Part shown: piece after piece, positions 1 to 9,504 of the stretch
Layout: each line of letters begins with the position of its first letter
Numbering within the stretch: position 1 is the stretch's first letter
From: Novosphingobium hassiacum
GTDB taxonomy: Bacteria > Pseudomonadota > Alphaproteobacteria > Sphingomonadales > Sphingomonadaceae
Length of the DNA stretch: 64,000 nt
NCBI RefSeq assembly: GCF_014196055.1
Contig: NZ_JACICY010000003.1
Location: forward strand, 62,001 to 126,000
Direction of reading: 5' to 3'
Position numbers and translations under genes: made by a program
The notes under the pieces: generated by a model
Told to the model about the DNA's origin: nothing
The model's database searches: none
What the model saw: the letters and a program-made list of their open reading frames with translations, nothing else

Positions 1-396
1 GATAACACATCCTTGTTATCGGGGCGCGGCGGACGACTGCTCGACGCAATGCTAGCGGCGATGGGTATCGAACGCTCACGAACATACATCGCGTCTGCAG
101 TTCCTGCATACATACCGATGCCCGATTGGGAGGGCTTGCGCGCAACCGGTCTCGGCGATGTCCTGCTTCACCACATCACGCTGGCCGCGCCCGCGAAGCT
201 TCTCATTCTCGGCGGGTCCCGCATCTCGACGCTTCTCGGACACGCCCCGACGAATTTGGCTCACGGTTTACGTGGTATTAATCAAGAAACCTCAGGCATA
301 GATGCCATGCCGGCGTGGGATCTCGATGCCATGCTGGTCCGGCCCGCACTTAAGGCGGGATTCTGGAGCCGGTGGCTCGAATGGACGGGGAACTAG
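1..396 (+). CDS. Uracil-DNA glycosylase family protein, 3' part (5' end outside window)
   Basis: The reading frame is open from base 1 to the stop at 394-396, so the gene is truncated by the window edge; a TTG at 13 is only an internal codon. The visible C-terminal part opens with LLSGRGGRLLDAML, which matches the conserved segment after the active-site loop in family 4 uracil-DNA glycosylases (consensus like PFVGRAGQLLD). A strand/helix region with LLILGG follows, as in the UDG fold. The N-terminal cysteines that would bind an Fe-S cluster in family 4 are not visible. Family members excise uracil from DNA. The lytic transglycosylase gene starts 4 bp after its stop, suggesting cotranscription. 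The superfamily call is fairly safe; enzymatic activity is inferred. Confidence 0.7.
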   Translation, partial: DNTSLLSGRGGRLLDAMLAAMGIERSRTYIASAVPAYIPMPDWEGLRATGLGDVLLHHITLAAPAKLLILGGSRISTLLGHAPTNLAHGLRGINQETSGIDAMPAWDLDAMLVRPALKAGFWSRWLEWTGN

Positions 397-400
397 ACAC

Positions 401-2176
401 GTGAAACTGGCTCGCGCTGCACGATGCACGCTGTTCGCGATGGTCGCTTCCGCCGCGACGGTCGCTGCGGTGCCTGCTTACGCCAATAGCGCGGCGGTCG
501 ATTATTTCCGTGGCCGCGCAGATCGCACGGCTGTGCCGTCGCTGCTCAGTCAGGACGATCGCGCTTATTACAAATCCTTGTTCGGCGCGATTGAGCGGCA
601 GGACTGGACTCAAGTCCAGACGCTTTTCTCACAGCGCCAGGATGGGCCGCTGCATACCGTTGCCCGCACGCAGTACATGCTTGCCGCAACATCGCCGAAG
701 GCGGAGCTGGGGCCGATAACCGATGCACTAAATACCGCGCCGGACCTGCCGTGGGCTGAGCAACTCAGCCGACTTGCCCAGAAGCGCGGTGCAGTTGATC
801 TCCCAGCCCTGCCCCAGGCGCAGCGGTTCGTATCCCTGCCCACCGTATCCAAGCGCATTCGCCCCCGTTCGACTTCTGACGGCACGATGCCCGACGCAGT
901 ATCGACCGCGATCCTCGACCGGATCAAGAATGATGATCCGGTCGGCGCGCGCGTGCTGCTTGACGGGGTCGATGCTACACTCTCGTCAGAAGCCCGCGCC
1001 GAGTGGCGGCAGAAGGTGGGCTGGGCATTCTACATCGAGAATGACGACGCGACCGCGCGCGCTATAGCGCTCACTGCCGCAGAAGGCACAGGCCCATGGG
1101 TCGCCGAAGCGTACTGGACGGCTGGACTTGCCAGCTGGCGGCTGGGCGATTGCTTTTCTGCGGGCGACGCGTTCGAGAAGACTGCGAAATCTGCGCAGAA
1201 CGACGAACTTGCCTCAGCCGCGCATTACTGGGCGAGCCGCGCTTGGGTCCGTTGCCGCAAGCCCGAAAAGGTCAGTCTTGCGCTGCGCTCTGCCGCGCGG
1301 TTTGGTGACACGCTCTACGGGATGATGGCGACCGAGGCATTGGGCATGCGGCCGAGCCAGCCCGCCGCCGCGCCCGACTTTTCGGCTGCGGACTGGCAAT
1401 CGCTGCGTAACGTCTCGAACATTCGCACCGCTGTGCAGCTTGCCGAAGTCGGAGAGGATGGTCTGGCAGACGAAGTACTGCGCCATCAGGCTCGCATTGG
1501 TAATCCGCAGCAATACGCCCCGCTTTCGCGGCTCGCGCGCGATCTTGGCCTACCCTCGACACAATTGTGGATGGCCTACAACGCCCCGTCCGGCGCACGG
1601 CCCGATGAATCCGCTCGCTTCCCCGCCCCAAAGTGGGTTCCGTCGACCGGGTGGAAGGTCGATCCAGCGCTGCTATTCGCGCATTCCCTGCAGGAATCGA
1701 ACTTCCGTACCGCTGTGATCAGCCCTGCAGGCGCGCAAGGCCTGATGCAGGTGCGACCCGGTACGGCGAAGGACATGGCAAGGGCCGAACCGATGATGGC
1801 TGGTCGCGATCGCCAGCTGGACCTGCCCGATGTGAACCTGGCATTCGGGCAGCAATACCTGCAGCAGCTGCGCGATTCCGAGGCAACGCAGGGCCTGCTG
1901 CCCAAGGTCATGGCCGCCTACAATGCCGGTCCGCTGCCAATTGCCCGCTGGAATACGGAAATCCGCGGCGGCACCGATCCGTTGCTGTGGATGGAATCGA
2001 TCCCCTACTGGGAAACGCGCGGGTACGTTGGCATCGTGATGCGCAATTACTGGATGTACGAGCGACAGGCGGGTGGGCCATCCGACAGTCGTCTCGGTCT
2101 GGTCCAGGGCATGTGGCCCAAGTTCCCCGGGCTTGCCGGGGCTGAAAACGTCAGGATCGCTTCGCGTGGCAATTGA
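401..2176 (+). CDS. Soluble lytic murein transglycosylase (Slt70-like)
   Basis: 591 residues when started at GTG 401, which lies just after the upstream stop, has GGGGAA about 10 bases before it and begins a clear signal peptide ending near AYANSA. An upstream ATG at 302 is in frame but would overlap the UDG gene by about 95 bases, so I rejected it. The N-terminal two thirds are helical superhelix sequence. The C-terminal catalytic domain carries the ES pair with Glu at about residue 432 (SLQESNF), the GLMQV motif and AYNAGP at about 506-511. It cleaves the beta-1,4 MurNAc-GlcNAc bond of peptidoglycan in the periplasm, forming 1,6-anhydro ends. Its last 11 bases overlap moaB. Confidence 0.9.
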   Translation: MKLARAARCTLFAMVASAATVAAVPAYANSAAVDYFRGRADRTAVPSLLSQDDRAYYKSLFGAIERQDWTQVQTLFSQRQDGPLHTVARTQYMLAATSPKAELGPITDALNTAPDLPWAEQLSRLAQKRGAVDLPALPQAQRFVSLPTVSKRIRPRSTSDGTMPDAVSTAILDRIKNDDPVGARVLLDGVDATLSSEARAEWRQKVGWAFYIENDDATARAIALTAAEGTGPWVAEAYWTAGLASWRLGDCFSAGDAFEKTAKSAQNDELASAAHYWASRAWVRCRKPEKVSLALRSAARFGDTLYGMMATEALGMRPSQPAAAPDFSAADWQSLRNVSNIRTAVQLAEVGEDGLADEVLRHQARIGNPQQYAPLSRLARDLGLPSTQLWMAYNAPSGARPDESARFPAPKWVPSTGWKVDPALLFAHSLQESNFRTAVISPAGAQGLMQVRPGTAKDMARAEPMMAGRDRQLDLPDVNLAFGQQYLQQLRDSEATQGLLPKVMAAYNAGPLPIARWNTEIRGGTDPLLWMESIPYWETRGYVGIVMRNYWMYERQAGGPSDSRLGLVQGMWPKFPGLAGAENVRIASRGN

Positions 2177-2693
2177 TCTTTCGCGTGAATTCAAGCCGAT
2201 CAACATTGCCCTTCTGACCGTTTCCGACACGCGCGGTCCCGATGAGGACACGTCGGGCGACCTTCTGGCAGAGCGGGTGAAGGCGGCTGGCCACAAGCTT
2301 GCAGCGCGCGGCATGGAGAAAGACGACGCCGACCGCATCGCCAGTCGGCTGAGCAACTGGATCGACGACCGGTCTGTCGATGCGGTGATCATCACCGGCG
2401 GCACTGGTCTGACCGGCCGCGACGTCACACCCGAAGCGCTGGAGCGGGTGAAGACGCGCGACATCCCAGGCTTCGGCGAACTGTTCCGCTGGCTCAGCTT
2501 CAAGACGATCGGCACCAGCACGATCCAGTCGCGCGCTTGCGCCGTGGTTGCACGCGGGACCTACATCTTTGCGCTACCGGGATCCAACGGCGCGGTGAAA
2601 GACGGCTGGGATGGCATACTGGTTGAGCAACTCGACAGCCGCAACCGACCCTGCAATTTCGTCGAGCTAATGCCGAGACTGCTGGAAAAGTAG
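2166..2693 (+). CDS. moaB: Molybdenum cofactor biosynthesis protein B
   Basis: 175 residues from GTG 2166. The frame is open further upstream to 2073, but that part lies within the transglycosylase gene and does not fit the family; the chosen start gives the usual short lead into INIALLTVSDTRG. Typical MoaB/MogA motifs are present: TVSDTRGPDEDTSG near the N-terminus, ITGGTGLTGRDVTPEAL in the middle and GSNGAVKDGW near the C-terminus. The family binds molybdopterin and takes part in its adenylylation, although many MoaB proteins are not essential when MogA is present. No other moa genes are in the window, so its pathway partners lie elsewhere. It is followed by a perfect hairpin at 2731-2760 that contains the next start codon. 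Confidence 0.9.
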   Translation: MAIDLSREFKPINIALLTVSDTRGPDEDTSGDLLAERVKAAGHKLAARGMEKDDADRIASRLSNWIDDRSVDAVIITGGTGLTGRDVTPEALERVKTRDIPGFGELFRWLSFKTIGTSTIQSRACAVVARGTYIFALPGSNGAVKDGWDGILVEQLDSRNRPCNFVELMPRLLEK

Positions 2694-2730
2694 TCGGCGG
2701 GGTCTTGCGAGTATGTTCTAGTTATGTTCT

Positions 2731-2760
2731 ACCTCTGCCATGGTGGTTCATGGCAGAGGT
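2731..2760 (+). promoter_or_regulatory. Perfect 12-bp inverted repeat containing the start codon of the radical SAM gene
   Basis: ACCTCTGCCATG at 2731-2742 is exactly complementary to CATGGCAGAGGT at 2749-2760, with loop GTGGTT. The ATG start codon of the downstream gene is bases 2740-2742, at the top of the left arm. No T run follows on either strand, so a simple intrinsic terminator for moaB is less likely than an RNA structure that hides the start codon, or a protein-binding palindrome. Confidence 0.6.
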
Positions 2761-3807
2761 GCGCAATCCGGCGCCGTCCCCTCCCGCTTCGGGCTGGCGG
2801 CACGCGACACTGACGGCGACTGGCTCGACGCGCGTGAGCAAGTCGACGGCGCAGAGTCGAAGCTGCGCACGACCGTCACGATCGAGCGACCGCGCTCGAT
2901 CCTGAGCTTCAACAAGTCCCCCGACATTCCGTTCGATCGCTCGGTCAACGCCTATCGCGGGTGCGAACATGGCTGCATTTATTGCTATGCCCGCCCGACG
3001 CATGCGTTCCACGATCTGTCACCGGGCCTCGATTTCGAGACGAAGCTGTTTGCCAAGCCGGATGCTGCAAAACTGCTGCGTGAAACGCTGGCGAAGCCGG
3101 GCTACGCGCCTGCCCCTATCGCGATGGGCACGAACACAGACCCCTATCAGCCGATCGAACGCTCCTATCGCATCACCCGCAGCGTTTTGGAGCTGTGTCT
3201 CGAGTTGCGCCATCCGGTCACGATTACGACCAAGTCCGCGCGCGTGCTCGACGATCTCGACCTGCTCGCCGAGCTGGCCCGCCTGAACCTGACGGCGGTC
3301 GGTGTTTCGGTCACCAGTCTCGATCCCAAGCTGTCCGCGACGCTCGAACCGCGCGCGTCGTCACCGGCCAAGCGCCTCGATGCCTTGGGCAAGCTTGTCG
3401 CAGCAGGCGTGCCCGTCCACGTATCGGTTTCTCCGATCATACCGTCGATTACCGACGAATTTCTCGAGGACATCCTAGACGAAGCAGCATCGCGAGGCGT
3501 GCGTTCGGCAAGCTGGATCATGGTCCGCCTGCCCCACGAAGTCGCACCGCTGTTCCGCGAATGGCTCGAGACGCATTTTCCCGAGCGTGCGGGAAAAGTC
3601 ATGGCGATCGTCCAGTCGGTACGCGGCGGGAAGGACAACGACGCGGATTTCTTCACGCGGATGAAGCCGACGGGGGTCTGGGCCGACCTGATCCGCAACC
3701 GCTTCCGCGTGGCCTGCCGGAAGCATGGCATCGGACGCGCCCAGATCGACCTCGACTGCAGCCAGTTCAGGAAACCGAGCCGCAATGGCCAACTGGACCT
3801 GTTCTAG
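2740..3807 (+). CDS. PA0069-family radical SAM protein
   Basis: 355 residues. The radical SAM cluster motif CX3CX2C is seen as CEHGCIYC, with cysteines at about residues 75, 79 and 82; these would bind a [4Fe-4S] cluster that cleaves S-adenosylmethionine. The N-terminus GRGA followed by SRFGL fits the PA0069/Rv2578c family, related to spore photoproduct lyase-like enzymes, whose substrate is not established. The ATG at 2740 gives the family-like N-terminus but lies inside a perfect hairpin; GTG 2743 is the only other near start. The stop overlaps by 4 bases the convergent DUF1330 gene. Confidence 0.85.
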   Translation: MVVHGRGAQSGAVPSRFGLAARDTDGDWLDAREQVDGAESKLRTTVTIERPRSILSFNKSPDIPFDRSVNAYRGCEHGCIYCYARPTHAFHDLSPGLDFETKLFAKPDAAKLLRETLAKPGYAPAPIAMGTNTDPYQPIERSYRITRSVLELCLELRHPVTITTKSARVLDDLDLLAELARLNLTAVGVSVTSLDPKLSATLEPRASSPAKRLDALGKLVAAGVPVHVSVSPIIPSITDEFLEDILDEAASRGVRSASWIMVRLPHEVAPLFREWLETHFPERAGKVMAIVQSVRGGKDNDADFFTRMKPTGVWADLIRNRFRVACRKHGIGRAQIDLDCSQFRKPSRNGQLDLF

Positions 3808-4214
3808 CCCCTGAACCGGATCAACCGGCTGTCGGCCACCGCCGCAGTGCGATGTGGCAGGACGTCGCGAGCGTATGCCGGGTCCTTGACCATCGCGAAA
3901 AACGCGCCAGCGTTGGGGTAGCCCATAACGAACGCCTCGTCCCATTCGCCCTCCGGCCCGGTGACGACGCATTCCATCGGCGCCTCCCACACCATTCCGG
4001 CATTCGCATCGGCGACCAGCGCCTGAAAGCCCGCGCGGTACATTGCATAGGCCTCTGCGCCAGTCAGGCCCTTGCCATGGTTGGCATGGCCTTCGGGATA
4101 GTCCGCGATGTCTCTGAACTTGATCAGGTTGAGCATGTGGATCGGCGTGTCACGCGGAAGGGCCTTGAAACGCTCGAAGTTCTCGCGGCTCGGGTCGATG
4201 TAGACCGTGCTCAC
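3804..4214 (-). CDS. DUF1330 domain-containing protein
   Basis: 136 residues from a GTG start at 4214, one base after the stop of the acyl-CoA ligase, so the two are almost certainly cotranscribed and translationally coupled. The sequence has the ferredoxin-like alpha/beta pattern of DUF1330, for example MLNLIKFRD near residue 27 and ECVVTGPEGEWDEAFVMGYP around 80-100. DUF1330 proteins are small dimeric-barrel-like proteins of unknown role, often near fatty acid or aromatic degradation genes. Linkage to a CoA ligase fits such a role, but that is inference. The gene is the last of a long minus-strand run. Confidence 0.8.
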   Translation of the reverse strand: MSTVYIDPSRENFERFKALPRDTPIHMLNLIKFRDIADYPEGHANHGKGLTGAEAYAMYRAGFQALVADANAGMVWEAPMECVVTGPEGEWDEAFVMGYPNAGAFFAMVKDPAYARDVLPHRTAAVADSRLIRFRG

Positions 4215-4215
4215 C

Positions 4216-5826
4216 TCAGTTTACCCACTTGTAGCTGCGGAACTGCTCGCGCAGGTCCTTCTTGCTGATCTTGCCGGTGCCGGTGTGCGGGATTTCGTCG
4301 ACGAACGCGACTTCATCGGGAACCCACCACTTGGCGACGTGGCTCTGGAGGAACGTGCGCAAGTCGTCCTGGGAAACGTCAACGCCCGGCTTGCGAACCA
4401 CGACCAGCAATGGCCGCTCGTCCCACTTGGGATGGAACACGCCGATCGCGGCTGCTTCGGCCACCGCAGGATGACCGACGGCGGCGTTCTCGAGTTCGAC
4501 CGAGCTGATCCACTCGCCGCCCGACTTGATCACGTCCTTGGTGCGATCGGTCAGTTGCAGCGTCCCGTCGGGATAGATCAGGCCGACATCGCCGGTATCG
4601 AACCACTGCCCCGGCCCGACCGCGTCCTGCTCGGCCTTGAAGTATCGCTTCACGACCCACGGGCCACGCACCTGAAGCGCGCCCGATGTGACGCCATCGC
4701 GGGGGAGCTCCCTATCGGGATCGCCAAGATCGACACACCGGATCTCGACACCGAACGGTGGCCGCCCCTGCATCGCCTTGACCGTGACCTGCTCGTCGAA
4801 GGTCAACTCATCCCAGTCCCACGTCTCTGCCCCGGTCGTACCGATAGGTGAGGTTTCGGTCATGCCCCAGGCGTGCGCGACCCGCAGGCCCTGCCGCATA
4901 AATCGCTCGATCATCGCGCGCGGCATGGCCGAACCGCCACAGACCACGGTCTTCAGGCTTGGAGGAATCTCGCCTTCTGTTCGGTCGACGTGCTGCAGCA
5001 GGGCCAGCCACACCGTGGGCACGCCCGCCGAACAGGTAACCTTCTCGCGGTTCATCAGATCGCACAGCACTTCGCCATCGTTGACCGCCGAGTAGACGAA
5101 TTTGGCCCCCGCAGCCGCGCCTGCCCACGGCAGGCCCCAACTCGCCGCATGGAACATCGGCACGATCGGCAGCATCACGGTGCGGGAATCCATCCCGAAC
5201 ACTGGCGGGCTGATGGCCGACAACGCATGAAGCATGGTCGATCGGTGTTCGTACAGCACACCCTTGGGATTGCCGGTCGTGCCGCTGGTATAGCAGAGCA
5301 TGCACGGATCGCGTTCCTCGCCATCCGCCCACTCAGCTTGGCCGTCTTCCCCGCCGATCCACTCCTCGAAATGGATTGCAGGCTCGCTGCTGTCGAAGCA
5401 GATGTAATGTTCGACCGTCGGCCAGCGCGAACGCATCCGCTCGATAATCGGAGCCCACTGCCGGTCGAACAGCATCACGCGGTCTTCGGCGTGATTGACG
5501 ATGTACTCGAGCTGATCGTCGAACAACCGCGGGTTCAATGTGTGGAGGATGCCGCCGAGCCCGACCGCGCCGTACCAGCTGACGAGGTGCCGATGGTGGT
5601 TCATCGCCAGAGTGGCGATGCGGTCCCCGGGCTCGACCCCCAAACGGCGGAGCGCCTGCGTCATCCGCAACGCGTCATGTCGTATCCCGGCCCAATTGGT
5701 CCGGCTCTCGCTGCCATCGGCCCAGCGGCTGACGATCTCGCGCGTTGCGTGCTCGCGCGCTGCGTGGTCGATCAGATGTGTTACCCGCAGCTTCCAGTCC
5801 TGCATTGCTCCAAGCTGCGCGGTCAC
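4216..5826 (-). CDS. Fatty-acid--CoA ligase (AMP-binding, AlkK-like)
   Basis: 536 residues, the usual length for medium/long-chain acyl-CoA synthetases of the ANL superfamily. The ATP/AMP-binding P-loop [10 protein letters not shown] lies near residue 180. Also present are [11 protein letters not shown], the hinge region [11 protein letters not shown] with [15 protein letters not shown], and the C-terminal catalytic lysine motif [10 protein letters not shown]. The enzyme adenylates a carboxylic acid and transfers it to CoA. The exact substrate cannot be read; the AlkK-like look suggests medium- or long-chain fatty acids. It starts 17 bases after dnaE and is followed at one base by the DUF1330 gene. 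Confidence 0.9.
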   Translation of the reverse strand: MTAQLGAMQDWKLRVTHLIDHAAREHATREIVSRWADGSESRTNWAGIRHDALRMTQALRRLGVEPGDRIATLAMNHHRHLVSWYGAVGLGGILHTLNPRLFDDQLEYIVNHAEDRVMLFDRQWAPIIERMRSRWPTVEHYICFDSSEPAIHFEEWIGGEDGQAEWADGEERDPCMLCYTSGTTGNPKGVLYEHRSTMLHALSAISPPVFGMDSRTVMLPIVPMFHAASWGLPWAGAAAGAKFVYSAVNDGEVLCDLMNREKVTCSAGVPTVWLALLQHVDRTEGEIPPSLKTVVCGGSAMPRAMIERFMRQGLRVAHAWGMTETSPIGTTGAETWDWDELTFDEQVTVKAMQGRPPFGVEIRCVDLGDPDRELPRDGVTSGALQVRGPWVVKRYFKAEQDAVGPGQWFDTGDVGLIYPDGTLQLTDRTKDVIKSGGEWISSVELENAAVGHPAVAEAAAIGVFHPKWDERPLLVVVRKPGVDVSQDDLRTFLQSHVAKWWVPDEVAFVDEIPHTGTGKISKKDLREQFRSYKWVN

Positions 5827-5843
5827 ATCTCTCTCCCTTTTAA

Positions 5844-8800
5844 CTATTCGACCAACCGCAGATACCTTTCCGGCCTTGCGGACAGTGCAACATTTGCAAT
5901 TCCGTCTATCGAAATTAAACGCTCAATTAACTCGCTGTCGAGCTTAAAATTGTTGCCGAGCCGCATCAGCGGTTCGCGCGGGCCGCCGGTCTTGAGTCGA
6001 GCCAGAACTTCTCCCTTGGAATCAGCGGCTCGTGGCAGAAGCAGCGCAAGTTCCGAGATCGCTGCCGGATCGGAAATCTCGAGCTTGAGTTGCATCTGCG
6101 AGGCACTGGTCACCGATGCCAACAGACGGGCGCCGCGCACCGTGACGCGCGGTGCCTCATCCGGATTCGGGCGGTCGAGCTCTACGTTGAGCAACGCGCA
6201 AGCCCCGTCGCGCGCCCATTGCTGAAATGGCTCGACCAACGCTTCCTCGAAGCACGACGCCGAAAACAGCCCGGTGCTGTCGGAGAAGTCGGCGAGGATG
6301 AAGTCCTTGCCTTTCTTGGTCTTGCGCTTCTGCACGTTTTCGACGAGCGCCGCCATGACCGCCCCCGACCGGCCTGCGACTTCGCCCCCCCCGACTAAGC
6401 TGCCGAACGTGCGAGCCCCGTTGGCCGAAGCGACCGCGCGATATTCCTCCACCGGATGCGCGGCGAAATAGAACCCGAAATTCTCGCGCTCGGCTGCCAT
6501 CTGGTCGGCGCGTGACCATGGCTTGGCGTCGGCAAGACGCGTCGCGGGCACGGCGTGGTCGTCACCGCCGAACAACCCGCCCTGCCCCGACGTGCGCGAG
6601 CGAACCGCTTCGTCGGCCACCGCCATCAGCAGTTCGGCATTGGCAATGACTTGGGCACGGTTCGGTTCGAGACAATCGAGCGCGCCGCCAGCAGCGAGCG
6701 CTTCGAGCTGACGTCGGTTCATCGAGCCTGCCGGAATACGCCGGAACAGGTCATCGAGCGATTCGAACGGCCCTGACGTGTCGCGTTCCTCGACGATCTG
6801 TTCCATCGCCTTTTCGCCGACATTGCGCAAACCCGCCAGAGCGTAGCGCACGGCGTAGCCATCGTCCGTGCGGTCCACGGTGAATTCGGCGACCGAGTGA
6901 TTGATGTCCGGCCCTGCCAGCGCAACCCGGTTGCGGCGCATGTCGTCGACGAAGATCGCCAGCTTTTCCGACTGATGCATGTCGAAGCACATCGATGCGG
7001 CGTAGAATTCGTGCGGGTAGTGCGTCTTCAGCCACGCTGTCTGGTACGCGAGCAACGCATAGGCCGCTGCGTGCGACTTGTTGAAACCGTAACCAGCAAA
7101 CTTGTCGATCAAGTCGAACAGTTCGTTGGCCTTGCCCTTCTCGATGCCGGAAACGGTTTTGCAGCCATCAGCGAATCGCTGACGTTGCGCGTCCATTTCC
7201 TTCTGATCCTTCTTGCCCATCGCGCGGCGCAGCAGGTCGGCGTCACCCAGCGAATAGCCCGCGAGGATCTGCGCGGCTTGCATCACCTGTTCCTGGTAAA
7301 CGAAGATGCCGTATGTTTCGGACAGGATGCCCGCGAGCTTCTCGTGCGGGTACTCGATGCTTTCCAGGCCGTTCTTGCGGCGGCCGAACAGCGGGATGTT
7401 GTCCATCGGGCCGGGACGATAGAGCGACACGAGCGCGATGATGTCGCCAAAGTTGGTCGGCTTCACCGCTGCCAGCGTCCGCCGCATGCCTTCGGATTCG
7501 AGCTGGAACACGCCGACGGTGTCGCCCGACTGAAGCAGCTTGTAGGTCTGCTCGTCGTCCCAGGCGAGCGCGGTCAGGTCGATCTCGATCTGGCGCTTGC
7601 CGAGCAGATCCACTGCCTTGCGCAGCACCGACAGCGTCTTCAGGCCGAGGAAATCGAACTTGACCAGCCCTGCGTCCTCGACATGCTTCATGTCGAACTG
7701 CGTGACCGGCATGTCCGAGCGCGGATCGCGGTACAGTGGTACGAGTTGCGCAAGCGGCCGATCGCCGATGACCACGCCCGCAGCGTGAGTCGAGCTGTTG
7801 CGCGGCAGACCTTCCAACTGCATCGCAAGGTCGATCAGTCGCTTGACCTCGGGATCGCGGTCGTACTCGCGCTTGAGTTCGAGCACACCGTTGAGCGCGC
7901 GCGGCAGCGGCCAAGGATCGGTTGGATGGTTGGGCACCATCTTGCACAGCCGGTCAACCTGGCCATAGCTCATCTGCAGGATGCGGCCTGTATCGCGCAG
8001 CACCGCGCGGGCCTTGAGCTTGCCGAAGGTGATGATCTGGGCGACGTGATCCAGCCCGTACTTGCGCTGGACGTATCGGATCACCTCGCCGCGTCGGGTT
8101 TCGCAGAAGTCAATATCGAAGTCGGGCATCGACACGCGTTCCGGGTTGAGGAAGCGTTCGAACAGCAGGCCCAGCTTGATCGGATCGAGATCGGTGATCG
8201 TCAGCGCCCACGCGACCAGCGAGCCTGCACCCGAACCACGGCCCGGGCCGACCGGGATTCCCTGATCCTTGGCCCATTTGATGAAGTCGGCAACGATCAG
8301 AAAGTAGCCGCCAAAGCCCATGCGGTTGATGATGCCGACTTCGAATTCGAGTCGGTCGCGGTAGCCGACGACTTCCTCCCACACGCCTGCGACGGCAAGC
8401 TGCGGATAGTCCTGCGGGTCCGGCTCGACGTCGGCGCCGAGACACAACAACCGTGCCAGTTCATCGTGCGTGGCTTCGGGATAGTAAGGGCGCAGCCGAT
8501 CGACGAGGCCGGTGCGGCTGTCCGACCCACACATCCTCGCCTCGCCTTCCTGATCGCCCGCGAGGCTGGGAAGGATCGGTTTGCGCCGCGGCGGCATGAC
8601 CGCGCAACGTTGTGCCACGACAAGCGTGTTGGCGATCGCCTCGGGCAAGTCCTCGAACAGCTTTTCCATCACTTCGGCAGGCTTGATCCACCATTCGCGG
8701 CTAGAACGCGGGCGGTCGGTGCTGTCGACGTGGGTCGAACTGGCGATGCACAGCATCGCGTCATGCGCTTCGTAAAAGCCGCGCTCGGCAAAGCAGGCCG

Positions 8801-9431
8801 GGTTGGTGGCGACCAGTGGCAGGTCCCGCGCATAGGCCAGATCGATCAAGGCGGGTTCGGCTGCATCTTCCACCGGATCGTTGCGGCGGGCGAGTTCGAT
8901 ATAGAGCCGATCGGGGAACAGCTCCTGCAGGCGGTCGGCATAGGCCGTGGCGGCAGAATGCTGCCCGCCGCCGAACAACCGGGTCAGCGCGCCCTCGCCC
9001 GATGCCGTCAGGCACAGCAAGCCATCGGTGTGGCCGATGAGATCTGCAAGCACCACATGCGGCACCAGTTCCAGCGGGCGGTCGAGATGGGCGCGGCTGA
9101 CCAAGTGGCACAGGTTGTCGAACCCGGTGCTGTCCTGCGCATAAAGCGCGAGCCAGTCTACCGTCGGCGCGGACGGCCCGAAGCCCGTCGCCGCGCCGTC
9201 GCGTTCCGGTCTGGCGACTGCGAGCATCGTACCGATGATCGGTTGCACGCCGACATCCTTGCACGCCTTGGCAAAAGCTATCGAGCCGTAAAGCCCATTG
9301 CGGTCCGTAATGGCAACAGCCGGAAAGCCACGCTCTGCCGCCGTTTTCGCGATCGCCTTGGGATCGATCGCCCCATCCAGCATGGTGTAGGACGAGAAAA
9401 TTCGCAGCGATACGAAAGGGGCATGGGGCAT
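5844..9431 (-). CDS. dnaE: DNA polymerase III subunit alpha
   Basis: 1195 residues from ATG 9431. The frame extends to 9533, but that would overlap the upstream peroxidase gene, and the family N-terminus begins at PHAPFVSLRIFSSYTMLDG. The catalytic aspartates are visible in PDFDIDF (about residues 436-442), with GPGRGSGAGSLVAW nearby, and an OB-fold region lies in the last third. In the N-terminal PHP domain the metal-binding His-x-His motif is replaced: where E. coli has HLRVHSDYS this protein has SLRIFSSYT. The PHP domain is therefore probably not an active exonuclease. It synthesises the leading and lagging strands as part of the replicative holoenzyme. It sits downstream of lolC-lolD with three small genes between. 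Confidence 0.96.
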   Translation of the reverse strand: MPHAPFVSLRIFSSYTMLDGAIDPKAIAKTAAERGFPAVAITDRNGLYGSIAFAKACKDVGVQPIIGTMLAVARPERDGAATGFGPSAPTVDWLALYAQDSTGFDNLCHLVSRAHLDRPLELVPHVVLADLIGHTDGLLCLTASGEGALTRLFGGGQHSAATAYADRLQELFPDRLYIELARRNDPVEDAAEPALIDLAYARDLPLVATNPACFAERGFYEAHDAMLCIASSTHVDSTDRPRSSREWWIKPAEVMEKLFEDLPEAIANTLVVAQRCAVMPPRRKPILPSLAGDQEGEARMCGSDSRTGLVDRLRPYYPEATHDELARLLCLGADVEPDPQDYPQLAVAGVWEEVVGYRDRLEFEVGIINRMGFGGYFLIVADFIKWAKDQGIPVGPGRGSGAGSLVAWALTITDLDPIKLGLLFERFLNPERVSMPDFDIDFCETRRGEVIRYVQRKYGLDHVAQIITFGKLKARAVLRDTGRILQMSYGQVDRLCKMVPNHPTDPWPLPRALNGVLELKREYDRDPEVKRLIDLAMQLEGLPRNSSTHAAGVVIGDRPLAQLVPLYRDPRSDMPVTQFDMKHVEDAGLVKFDFLGLKTLSVLRKAVDLLGKRQIEIDLTALAWDDEQTYKLLQSGDTVGVFQLESEGMRRTLAAVKPTNFGDIIALVSLYRPGPMDNIPLFGRRKNGLESIEYPHEKLAGILSETYGIFVYQEQVMQAAQILAGYSLGDADLLRRAMGKKDQKEMDAQRQRFADGCKTVSGIEKGKANELFDLIDKFAGYGFNKSHAAAYALLAYQTAWLKTHYPHEFYAASMCFDMHQSEKLAIFVDDMRRNRVALAGPDINHSVAEFTVDRTDDGYAVRYALAGLRNVGEKAMEQIVEERDTSGPFESLDDLFRRIPAGSMNRRQLEALAAGGALDCLEPNRAQVIANAELLMAVADEAVRSRTSGQGGLFGGDDHAVPATRLADAKPWSRADQMAAERENFGFYFAAHPVEEYRAVASANGARTFGSLVGGGEVAGRSGAVMAALVENVQKRKTKKGKDFILADFSDSTGLFSASCFEEALVEPFQQWARDGACALLNVELDRPNPDEAPRVTVRGARLLASVTSASQMQLKLEISDPAAISELALLLPRAADSKGEVLARLKTGGPREPLMRLGNNFKLDSELIERLISIDGIANVALSARPERYLRLVE

Positions 9432-9504
9432 CTGTGTAACGTAGGGAAAAGACGGCGCACTTTCGAGTGCTGCGGCGTTCTTTTCCCCTATCTCGACACC
9501 CCGA

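Noticed and set aside
302-400. Upstream ATG for the lytic transglycosylase
   Set aside because: It overlaps the UDG-like gene by about 95 bases, and the signal peptide begins at GTG 401.
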